Shown here one piece after another: positions 1 to 9,700 of a DNA stretch of 64,000 bases. The notes under the pieces are model-generated. The model ran no database searches and was not told where the DNA came from. It saw only the letters and a list, made by a program, of their open reading frames with translations. How positions within the stretch are numbered: the stretch's first letter is position 1; each line of letters starts with the position of its first letter. The stretch comes from Yamagishiella unicocca (taxonomy: Eukaryota > Chlorophyta > Chlorophyceae > Chlamydomonadales > Volvocaceae), in the NCBI GenBank assembly GCA_003116995.1, contig BDSL01000052.1:496001-560000 (forward strand), written 5' to 3'. The position numbers were made by a program, and so were the translations under genes.

Positions 1-2252
1 CGTGCGCGTGTGTGCGCGTGTGCGCGTGCGTGTGTTTCACCGTGTTTGGGGTTGGTTGTTGAGGTGGCAGATTTCGGACAGACGCTACCTAGCTGGGGAG
101 ATCGGGGCGGCGGGCAGCGCGGGTTTGAGGACAGGGGAGCGGCAAGCGCAGTCGGTAGATGCGGCAGGTACTCACCTCTCAACTTCGCTCCCACCCTCCA
201 CGCTCCCACTCTCCCGCCCGCCCGCCCCGTCGACCAATCTGCTGCTGCGCTGGCGTGTCGCGACGGCCGCTGCCCCACCCGCCGCCCGACCACTATACCA
301 CGGTCGTGAACCTTCTTTGACTGCGCGGACGTCATGTTCGGTCGGTTCTGCTCGGCAGCCGGCCTACTTGGCTCCTGGTGAGAACTGCGGTGCGACATGC
401 CCCTGCTGTCCGGGGGACAACCCCACCGGCAGCTCCCCCCCGCCGTACAGTCGCCGCCGTTGATGAAGCGAAATTGTTGCGAGTGTGGGCATGGACTTGC
501 CGGGCGAGGGTTTTAGGGTTTTAGACGCCGTCGTCGCTGCCGCGTGTCAGCTGTCGCCTAGTTGCCAGGACCCGGTCCTGTGACCGTGCGACTGCAGCAT
601 CTCCGCTGACCCGATCGTGTTGCGCCCTAGGACCCTAAAACCCTAGGGCCCTGCACACTCTGCTGATGCGCTCGGGCCTCTCACCCACCGTTTTTGTCGT
701 ACTCTCAACCTGCAGAGGCCTTCGACATGGCCAACTTCGTCATCACACACCAGGCGGTGAGCAGCAGAAGTTGGAGCGGGGCAGCAGTAGCGGCAGCGGC
801 AGTACCGGTAGAATTTCTGGACACGGCGGATAGGTGGGCTGGTCCCACTTCAGCTTCTCCACCTGGGGTTCCTGCAGATGGGTTCGTGCCTAATGTCGTA
901 CCCGATGTCGTACCCTAACGCCCTGCATCGTTTCCCAACCCGTGCGTGCTCGTGTTTTCGCAGGACATTTACTCTCTGGCGCTGCTGCTGTGGGAGCTGG
1001 TTGCGTGCGAGCGGCCGTGGCAGGGTTGCACTGTGATGGAGGTGGCGTTCAAGATCGCCAAGGGGTTCAGGCCCCCCCTGAACCACCTAGCTTACGAGCG
1101 CTGCCCGCGGAAGTTCAAGTCATTGATCCAGAAGTGCTGGGACGGCGACCCGCGCCGGCGGCCCGCGGCCGCGGAGGTCGTCAAGAGCCTTACCCTGATA
1201 CAGCAGGTTGGCGCGGGCGCTTGCGGGGGCCGGATGGAGCGCTCATTGGGGGAGGGGGCAGCCGCTCGTTCGGGGGGGGAGGCTCTTTCGCACGGGGCTG
1301 GGTTCATTTTCGCCTGCTGCGACCTTCAATCCACCCTGTACGGCGGGTGTGTGACCGTGTGAGCCTGAAGACGTGTACCTGCCCGCAGGAGGTGGAGGCG
1401 AACGGCCAAGGCGCATCCGAACTCGTGGCATCGTCGTCTAGGACCCCGAATCTCAGCGCAGTGGCCGCCACCGAGACAGCGGCCGCGAACTTGGGCGGCA
1501 GCGACAACCCGCGCGTCCTGGGACAGGCGCAGGTACATGGTGTCCTATGTACGGCCGCCCCTGAATGCGCTCCCGCGTACCGTACCGCACTGCACCGTGC
1601 TTTACGGCATCCTGTTGCGGGTCAGCCATGCCGCCACCCACCAACCCTCCCACCTGCTTCCGCCCCCCTTCCCTCCCTCCAGGCACCGAGCGCGGCTTTG
1701 GATGCCGACACCGCTGCCGCAGTCGCCAACGCCGCCAACAGGGTCTCACCCGAGACTCTCAGGCCAAGCTTTCAGCCCGTCATTGCTCAAAACCCGCTGA
1801 GCCCCTGTTTGGCCCTTACATCCCAGCAGCTGCCGCCCACCGCCCTGCCCGTCCGGCCACGCGGCCAACAGGTCGGAGCGCAGCTGCCATCTGATGCGGT
1901 GGCGGGCGCGAAAGCACCTGCAGCCTTGCCCGGGGGAGCAGGCGATGCCAGCAGGGCGCCAGACGGCGGCGCCGTGGGATTCGCCGTAGCGGTGTTGGCG
2001 GCTCCTCAATATTTCCAGAACTGTGGTCAGCCTTGGGCTACTGGCGACACCCACGCGTGCGGCCATGCGGGTACGGTGGGCTTCCTTCGGTCCTCTGCCT
2101 TGGTAGGGCTAGATGGCAATTGGTCGACAAATGGAAGCATGTTGGCGCCGGAACTGGCAGTCGTGGGCACGGCCGAAGACGCGGCGGCGGATGGCGTCTG
2201 TCCATCGGTCGTGACCGGCGACGGCGACGCGGGCGTGGACCCGAAGGGCTAG
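1..2252 (+). CDS. Receptor-like TKL protein kinase, copy A (3' part only)
   Basis: The 3' end of a kinase gene whose start lies left of the window. By comparison with copy B, bases 1-358 are intron 11, and the visible exons are 359-377 (19-nt microexon, PAYLAP), 716-756, 964-1206, 1389-1532 and 1683-2252 (TAG stop). They encode the APE motif (PAYLAPEAFD), the kinase C-lobe (DIYSLALLLWELVACERPW, then a DPRRRPAAAEVV segment with the conserved Arg of subdomain XI) and a 238-residue Ala/Pro/Gly-rich tail with no recognised domain. All splice phases match copies B-D and no frame break is seen. Exons 14-16 are closest to copy D (both have NHLAYERCPRK and the FAVAVL stretch). The role is inferred as a serine/threonine kinase at a membrane; the N-terminal half cannot be seen here. 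Confidence 0.85.
378..715 (+). repeat. Kinase intron 12 with telomere-like motifs in inverted orientation
   Basis: Within intron 12 of copy A, a GGGTTTTAGGGTTTTAG stretch near 508-525 faces an ACCCTAAAACCCTAGG stretch near 629-645. The two could pair across a loop of about 110 nt. TTTTAGGG is the Chlamydomonas telomere repeat. Shorter versions stand at the same place in B (13,262 and 13,381), C (23,211-23,230) and D (33,325-33,345 and 33,450-33,465). Confidence 0.6.
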
Positions 2253-2690
2253 CTGGGCTATCTAGCTGGGCTACCTAGCTGCCTAGCCGGTAGCTGGTGG
2301 GTGGGCGCCGGCGGTGCATTGGTGCAGCGGACTGCAACAGCAGCAGCAGTGGTGAGAGATTCCGTGATCGACGGCGGCGAGATCCGTCAGCCGGATTGTG
2401 TTCCTACGTGACCGACGGGTGTGCATTCACGTGTGTGGTTGTCGGTGGGTGCGATGGCTTCGGGGATTGCAAGAAAAACCCGTGTATGAAAGGAAAAACC
2501 CTTTAGGACAGCCGTTTGGCGTTGCATGGTTTGGAGGGAAGAGGGCTGCGAACCCCTGGCGATGATCCCGGCAGCGCAGCGGCCCCTCTTTATATCTTCG
2601 CCACGAAGTACTCAAAATGCTTGCATAAGTACTGGCAGTTGGCGGAATTGGGTGGGAAGTGGGTGGGCTGGTGGCTCCGCCCGAAACCCG
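2253..2690 (+). other. 3' flank of kinase A, probable 3' UTR and spacer
   Basis: No gene is seen. Matching sequence follows copies C (about 20,850-21,287) and D (about 31,190-31,621) but is missing behind B. It contains one copy of the recurrent GGAAAACCCG/AACCGTTTAGGACAG motif (2,466-2,520) and a GCGGCCCCTCTTTATATCTTCG stretch. No TGTAA poly(A) signal was found. Confidence 0.4.
2466..2520 (+). repeat. Recurrent intronic/flank motif, copy behind kinase A
   Basis: Contains AAAAACCCGTGTATGAAAGG followed by CTTTAGGACAGCCGTTTGG. Close relatives are at 10,985-11,030 (+), 21,010-21,075 (-), 31,360-31,415 (-), 35,866-35,890 (-, half), 45,848-45,885 (+), 48,228-48,272 (+), 50,888-50,905 (+, half), 58,300-58,350 (+) and 61,858-61,905 (+). 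Confidence 0.6.
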
Positions 2691-4350
2691 CTCAGGAGGT
2701 TGATGACAGCCGGAGGTGCCGGAGTGCTCCCAGAATGCGTTTAATCCAGCTGTTCACTAGATGTATTTATTTGCTCACGTATCGACCTGAAGTCCGGTGC
2801 TGAAGGCAAAACTGAACCAAGATGAAGCACGGCACACTAGTGCTGGAGAGACCAGGATGGATGCTGAGACCAGGATCGATGCTGAGACCAGCAGCGCCGA
2901 TCGGGCTGCGAGTGCGCGGTGCGAGGTGCGTGAGACCGTGACGGGGGCGGGGCTCGGCCGAAATGGTGCACCAGGCGATGTCCTCTTGACGTGGTCGAGT
3001 AACAGTGGGTGGCGGTAACGGGAATTGACGAAGTTCGAATGAACCTATTTTCGTGCCGTGCCATGCAGTGACGTCACCGTCCAGCATTTCGACCCCGACC
3101 TGCGCGATGGTGCCCAGGGCGGTCCGAGTGCCCGCTCTTTATGTTGGGACTTGAATGTAGCGCAGCAGGCCGCGCGGCGTTTGCATTTGCATCATTTGGC
3201 GGCAGCGACATTGCTCATTCGTATATTTCTGGATGTCGAATGGGGGCGGACATGCGATGCCCTAAGCTAACTGTGATCTTGCTTCGCACGAATCTTAGTA
3301 GCGCCCGCAGCTGCTGGGGGCGCAAGTCCGGTATCATCAGGCGCGCATCGTCCTACCCACCACGCACGCGTGCTTTCGTGTGGAATGCGTTTGGGCGAGC
3401 GCAAACACCGTTTTTCCGACGGTGGGCCTTGGGGTGCCTGGCATATTCTATTTCGTCGGGGCCCCGCCGTCTTGGGCGCGGCGGGGCTTCCTATTTTGCC
3501 CTGTGCCTTTTGGGGCGTCTGCTGGCTGCTAGTGCTAGCTTGTCGTATGGTGAGGTCTCGGTATGGGCACCCCGCTTGTCGTGGGCTTGCCCGGGTTGTG
3601 GGCTCTTGAGACGACTTATATTATTACTATTAAACCGTTCCATCTGGGCCTATGTTTTTTGTTTTTGGCCCGTGCGTTTAGTTTCGCCTAGCTCTTCCTG
3701 TTGTCTGCGACCGTGTTGGTTGGTGTACGTGGGGGCGCCGTCTGCCCGTTCTCACCGTCCTCTTGGCCTTAGTTGGTTGGACTGTCCGCCGTGCGGAAGT
3801 TCCATTTGCTGGCCGGCGCTTCGGATGGATGGCTCCTGGGCCGCCAGGGTTTCTGTCCCCAGCCCATCTGTCCGGGCTGGCTGGTCCCACCGTTTTTCCG
3901 GCGGTGGGCCTTGGGGTGCCTGGTTTGTCCTAACTTGTAGGGCCCTGCCCTCTTGGGCGCGGCGGTGTTTCATGTTTTGGCCTGTGCCTTTTGGGGCGTC
4001 TGCCCTGGCTTCTAGAGCTAGCTTGTCGTATGGTGAGGTCTCGATATAAACCCTGGGCTTACCCGGGCGTCCTTGTGCCCTTCGACAGTTTCGAGGCTTT
4101 CCTGGGCCACTGGGAGCGCCTGCTGGGTTCAACCCGGCTCGCCTATGGTGAGGCCATGTACATGAGCCTCTCGCTTCTGGTCGTGGGTTCGCGCGGGCTA
4201 TAGGAGGCTCTGGTGTACCCATTTAATTTGCAATCCGCCAAGCAAACCGCAACGAGTACGAAGGTACGATCCCGTACCGTCACGGGACTGACGGAAGTGG
4301 AAGATAGCTAGAGTCTTGTTACCAGGAACTGTGGCATAGTTATAAACAAC
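2691..4350 (+). repeat. Kinase-flank repeat unit behind copy A
   Basis: Non-coding sequence repeated behind all four kinases. Order: a TGATGACAGCCGGAGGTG block, a block ending GGCAAAACTGAACCAAGATG, about 2.5 units of the 18-bp minisatellite (2,850-2,893), a block starting GCGCCCGCAGCTGCTGGG near 3,300, stretches recurring around CTTGTCGTATGGTGAGGTCTCG (3,540 and 4,020), and a hairpin at 4,269-4,288. The long overlapping open frames here are in several phases and lack any recognised domain, so I do not call a gene. Confidence 0.6.
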
Positions 4351-4399
4351 GGCGATCAACAACTACGTAGCCTTTCGCGTCGTCGGGGACACGAGTAAC

Positions 4400-4800
4400 C
4401 TGCGTCGGTTACTGTACGAAAACCATGCCGCCGCGCCTGGGTGCTATAAAGGTGTTGGTGAAGACCCGGGGCTGGGGACGTTCAGAGACAGCTTGTGACA
4501 CTGACTCTTCGGACTGGGATCGTGTCCCCGCTGCGTACTATTACCTCCCCCACCACGGATCCACGGTGTTCGCTGACGGAGTTGAGGGGATGGGCCCCCG
4601 GGTGGTCGTGCTGCAGCACGGCGAAAGAGGCGCTGGGGCCACTTGGGACCCACCGGCAGGAGGCCATGGGAGGCCACACGCGCCGGCCAGGCCGCGAGCT
4701 TACCTCCGCAGGCTCGCGTGCGCACGCTTGCTGATGATAGGGCAGAGGACGCGGAGTATTATCGCCGCCTGTGAGACGCTGTTCCCCACATGCATACTCT
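4400..4800 (+). repeat. Duplicated non-coding block, copy 1
   Basis: Homologous in inverse orientation to about 18,650-19,070. Key shared strings are GACGGAGTTGAGGGGATGGG, CGTGCTGCAGCACGGCGAAA and GGCGGCGAT in front of the BTB-like remnant. Short frames here are not supported by any domain. Confidence 0.45.
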
Positions 4801-4829
4801 AGCACTGACACGTATCGCCGCGTAAGGCG

Positions 4830-6005
4830 CTGTTCCCACCAAATGGTTTCTTGTCCTCTGTTTTCGCGCCCATCGAGACACTGCTCCGATACGCATGCTA
4901 TGACGCCTACTCGGAGTCCGTTTTGGCAGCCGTGGGAGAACTGGAGATTGCGTGAGGGATGGCCGCAGTGCAACAAGCTGGTTCAGATCAGCACCGACAA
5001 CATGATCAGCGGGATCAGTGCTGGCGGCCGCAGCTGTGCGGAGGTGACGTTTCCTTCGCCTCTTTCCTCGAAGTATGCGTCGACGGTGGCGGCGACACCT
5101 ACCTCACCTCCTGTGATCAGGATAATGACAAGGGCCAACTACACAAGGTGACCCCCGCCGGCCACGTCACCACGCAGCTTACCAACACACGTGGACAGCT
5201 GGCCTGGCCCATTATCGTTGCGGATTCTGACCCATTCAGTTGTGGGTGAGATGATGGGTTAATTGGTAATTGACCGGATGCTGAGGGCATGATGGCGGTG
5301 CTGCAGCTAGGGCTGAGGACATCCGGGCGTGACTGCAGCAGCCTGGCGGTGTGCCACAGCCAGCAGCCTGGTGGTGTGCCGCAGCCAGCAGCCTGGTGGT
5401 GTGCCGCAGCCAGCAGCCTGGTGGTGTGCCGCAGCCAGCAGCCTAGAGCAGCAGCAGGTGCAGCCTGACGGCGCGGACGCGGGTGTGGATGCGGGTGTGG
5501 ATGCGGCAGAGGCGCCGGTAGCTGCGCCGGTAGCTGCGCCGGTAGCGGCACCAGTGGTACTCCGGCAGACGCAGGTGGCAACTCCGTTAGAAAACACAGT
5601 GGCGGGGGAGATAGTAGTAGTGTAGTACGCGGATGTCGACCCGGACGTCTCCGAGACGGTTCTGCTCTTCATCTACTCGGGTGCAGCGGCGGTGGCATTC
5701 CGGCTGGGAAGGCTGGTGGTGTAGCGGAGCTGGCGAGCAGGTTGCAACTGCCGGCGCTGGTCAGCGCCGCGCAACCGCAGGTGCGGGCGGCTGCAGCAGT
5801 CGCAACGGAAGAGGCTAACACGGGCGTGAACGGCGGAGCGAAGGCGGAGCCTGGAGGGCGAGACCGAGCTGGGGCCGATGGTGATGATCAAGATGGAGCA
5901 GAGGACGACAAGCTCGTCGGGCACCGGGTCCAAACGCAAGCAGGGTGCGTAAGAAGTGTAACCTACCCCCCGGAAGGAATTTGGCTCTGCCCTACTTGTT
6001 TGTGA
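4830..6005 (+). pseudogene. BTB-type protein gene remnant behind kinase A
   Basis: Two pieces remain. The first (about 4,850-5,250) reads ACYDAYSESVLAAVGELE, then after a one-base insertion at the GAGATTGCG site continues with GGGDTYLTSCDQDNDKGQLH and VTPAGHVTTQLTN, a beta-propeller-like segment. The second (about 5,605-5,800) reads DVDPDVSETVLLFIYSGAA and ELASRLQLPALV, typical of the C-terminal half of a BTB domain as found in a large Chlamydomonas family. Between them lie a 25-bp minisatellite and a stop. The frameshift, stop and missing 5' part make it a pseudogene. The family assignment rests on these motifs only. Confidence 0.6.
5331..5452 (+). repeat. 25-bp minisatellite, about 4.5 units
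   Basis: Unit GCAGCCTGGTGGTGTGCCGCAGCCA read on the plus strand (sequence given in two parts: GCAGCCTGGTGGTG and TGCCGCAGCCA). Same repeat, inverted, as at 16,861-17,262, and in the same position relative to the BTB-like remnant. Confidence 0.85.
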
Positions 6006-6639
6006 GCCTTGACGGCTGGGCAGTTACGAATGTGCGGTGTAGGCATGTAATACGTGTCGACGTCTGGGGATCGGTGATGTGTTGGAGCTTGTTCTTGTGG
6101 GCGGCAGTGTAGCCGCTATCTGGCCCAGCTCTGGCCGCCCGCCCTCATCGACCCCAGCCCCCTCCCCGCCAAGGCATACGAGGCGGGCTTGGCACTAGCC
6201 CTGGCGGTAAACTAGCAGCAGTGGGAGCCGGACACCTGGCAGTGTTCAGACTGCGGGCCGGGAGTTGTCAGGCTGGCTCGCCCGCTCCTCCCGCACCGCC
6301 CCCATACGAACTCTTGTTTTATGGGTACTTGGAGAGCCGGCGGCACCCCTGCCAGCAACTGGCCGCAGTAACCCGGCCGATGCCCACCCGGACCGCTCAC
6401 CAGAACCCAAAGCTCAAAAGGAAGTCCGAGCGCCAAGGTCGGAAGTCCGGCCACTGCAAGTCTTGACGGTCGTGAATAGCTCGCCGTCGGTGCCACGGAC
6501 TGAGGCTACTAGTGATGAAGGCGAGGTGCACGCGACTGCTTTCCGTTACAACAACTCGGCCTTCGTTGCTAGGCGGGCCCTATCCGCGTCCTTCCACGTC
6601 GACTTGAACATAGCCAGCGCATTGCTTTGCGCGGGTTGC
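6006..6639. other. Spacer between BTB remnant and kinase B
   Basis: No complete gene. A short frame near 6,215-6,310 reads WEPDTWQCSDCGPGVVRLAR, which looks like a decayed zinc-binding segment (CxxC), but an in-frame stop lies just before it. The remainder shows nothing recognisable. Confidence 0.3.
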
Positions 6640-6743
6640 TGAAATGAGCAAGAGCAGTTCCAAAGTGTATGCATCCACTAGCCACTCCTCTATTGCAACC
6701 ATACAATTACACATTGTACCGGTATGCGACTGAAAGAGTGGTA
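6640..6743 (+). promoter_or_regulatory. Conserved 5' flank of kinase copy B
   Basis: The roughly 100 bp before the start codon are shared with copies C (28,604-28,720) and D (40,216-40,310). The common block is CCACTAGCC(A/G)CTCCTCTATTGC followed by AAC(C/T)ATAC. B and C share additional sequence further upstream (ATGAGCAAGAGC...), whereas D diverges just before CCACTAGCC. No TATA box is evident. The conservation is what duplication would leave; a core-promoter or 5'-UTR role is inference. Confidence 0.5.
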
Positions 6744-9700
6744 ATGCACGGCTTCTGCCGCCTCAGGCGCCCACTGCTGCTGCTACAAGTCATACTTGCA
6801 ACTTTGGCATTTCCAGCAACAAGCATTCCCGAAAACCTGGCTTCGAGCTCTGGAGTGGAAGTTGACAGCGGCGAAGGCTTCGCGAAGGCGCTTGCTAATC
6901 CTATAGTCACTTTCATCCTAATCACTTCTTCCATTAGTTTGAGTAATAATGATTGGAACGGTGTGGGCGAGCTACCTCTGCTTATCAAGAGGAATGTCAC
7001 AGTTTCCAGCTCTGCACAGAGTCAAGAGGCGGGTTATGAGACGGTCTTCGACGGCAATTACGTCAAAGAAAAGGTGCAGCCGGGGTACCACTTACGTCCA
7101 TAGCAGGGTGGACACGCCTGGCTGACGCCTGAGAAGCTCTCCAGCCGCGATGCATACACACGCACTTCCAATTGTTGGGTAGCAGCGGCAGCCATGCGTC
7201 ACGGCGGTCAGTTCCAAGTCCCTCCCGTTGTTGTCAGTGCCCACTGGTGCCCTCAGCAGTCACCCTCCGGTGTCCTCAGTGTCCTCGGCACCCACCCTCC
7301 TACCAATCGCTCCCTTCCTGCGTCGCCCTGCTACAGGTGCGGCTGGCCAGTGGCGTGGTGTTCAATCTGTCGGGTCTGGTGCTGACTCGGTACCGAGAGG
7401 ACTTGCCATCCTCCACTCCCGGTCTGGACCTACTGGCCAACAGTATATTGGCTCCTGGGATGGCTCAGCCGATCATGGTGTGGTTCCATGTTGTCCTCAA
7501 CCACAGAATGTGCTTCCCGGCGAACTGGTCGCGCCAGGTGGGGATGTGGGAAGGATCGCAGCACCGGGGGGGGCTGCAGAGTGCTTGCTGCACCCCTTGT
7601 GTATCCGTCCACAAGTCGACAACCGCGACGTGTCTAACACGCAACTGGGTTGACCGGTCTAAAACCTTACAATCGGCTGGGATCGATACGTTTTCGACCC
7701 AAGGTCAGCGAGAAGGGATGTAATACTTGATGCCCCTCTCGGAAGCCCAGAAGCGATGCTGAAACGGCGATGACAGGAGCTGGGCGGGGGTACCGGGTTG
7801 GCGGCTGGTCGGGGGGCTGTGGGTACCCGGAGGGAATGAGCAAGTGGCAGTGCCGCAACGGAATGGCCGCATCTACAGCACACCGGGGCCGCTAGCCCCT
7901 GATCTTGCTCCCTCGAATGTCCTGATCAGGCTTGTTAGAGGCCTTCCACCCGTTCCTTCACCTCGTACCTTACCTCATCCTGTCTTCTGCCCACACAACT
8001 ACCGCCAAGTACTTCCGGACTGTCCGCTTATGCCTCCCACCGCTCAATCGAGCGACCTGCACACCCACCCTTCCCCCCCAACACATGCAGAGTGTCCAAG
8101 CCACGTCCCGCCCTTCTGTGTTTCCCGGCAAGCAGAGCGGCACCTCCGACCTGCCTCAGCCCGGTTGCGTCAACGATACTTCAGCGCCATGGCTCAAGCG
8201 CTGTTGGTCGGTGAGGCGGAAATACATCGACATCGCGGCGTTCGGTGCCGCAGTGGGACCCTCGGGTCGCCCCGAGCCGACCGCCTACCTTATACACGCT
8301 ATCAACACGGACCTGGCGTGCGATGACGTCATGCCCGAGGATTGCGTTGCGCGATTGCAGCCCTGGGGCTGTTTCTACTCGCTGATGGCAAAGCATCCTC
8401 CGCCGTCTCAGCTGCTGGCGGCGGCACCCAGCGGCGACCCAGCGCAGAAGTCTTCGAGCCAAGCCGTCACTGTGGGAGTTTTGTGTGGCGTACTTGGATT
8501 GGGTGAGGCCGCACCGCCGTATTAGTAATGGATACAGGAACACTGCCCAGGCTCTGTCATGGTTTCCGACCACTTCTCCTCGTCCCGTTTCTCTCCCACC
8601 CCGGAACCGGCAGCCGCCATCTTGGCAGCAGTGGCGGTGGCGGTGTTTGTGGTGCGGTGGCGGCGGCTCCGAAGCCAAGCTGACGTCAAGGGACCGTTTT
8701 TCGAAGGGTACGTACGGCGGCATGGACGGTGCGGCAAGGTTGGAGGTGCCCTAAAACCCTACAAGCCTTCCTAGTCGTCCGTTGTACGGACGGTGTGGTG
8801 TGGCGGGGCAGGGCAGGGGCTTGGGTGGGGCTGCCGGAGCGAACTCAGTTGGTTCGAGTGCTTCACCTGCACGGCACATTGCCACCGTACGGCATGTCAC
8901 ATGGGTCACCCACCGCCGTTAGAGGGCCCCGCTTCTGTCCCTAAAGCTTCCCGCTGCCCACCTATCCCTCGTCCCCTGATCCCACCCATCCCGACAGGAG
9001 TGGATGGAAGCCCTCAGCGGGAAAGGATACGCTTGCCACCGAAAAAGATGAGATCGCTCCGATATCAAACACGGGCACAGACGGCAGCCGCGGCTTGCAC
9101 GGTACGAATTACTACCCCTCGACGCCTCCTGGCAAGCGTGTGTCAGACGGTCTGGGGGGCCACAGGCGGTGGGGAAAAGACACGGCGGCGTCGCGAGTCA
9201 AGTACCTCCTGCAGGAGGGCTGCTCCGGACCTGGCAGGGCCTCGTGGCGGCTGGGACGTAGGGAAGCCAGGGGCACGGAGCAGGCGGCGGGATGTTGCTA
9301 GCGGCAAGGGGCGGGGGAGTGTTGGGCGGCCCAGCCAACTTCGACATTCCTGACGGAAGGATTACGCTTTAGGTTGGACGGGGAAGCTTCGGAACGGATG
9401 TCCCCTGTACCTCCGGCCTGGAACAGATACCACGGCGCCGGAGCGGATGTCCCCTGTGCCTCCAACGGCCCCGGCAGCTTTTCCTGGCGGGCTCGCTGCC
9501 GACTGCTGATGACGCTGCCGCCCCCACTCACTCCCACGCAGCTGACTTCAGCAGTTTTCAGGCCGATTCCAACGTGCCTGTCACCGTGTTGACACCACCT
9601 CGGGCGGACATGCGCTTCTTGGCTGACACAGCCTGGGACGCCTCCAACGAGGTACACACGCGTGCCATGTGGCTGTACGGTGGTGACGCACTAGCGAAAG

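Noticed and set aside
942..2252. 436-codon continuous frame through the end of kinase A
   Set aside because: It reads through introns with clear donors and acceptors and is out of phase with the kinase in exon 14. The spliced model agrees in all four copies.
3141..4049. 302-codon plus-strand frame
   Set aside because: Falls in the kinase-flank repeat unit; no domain, other copies break the frame, and residue composition is unlike a folded protein.
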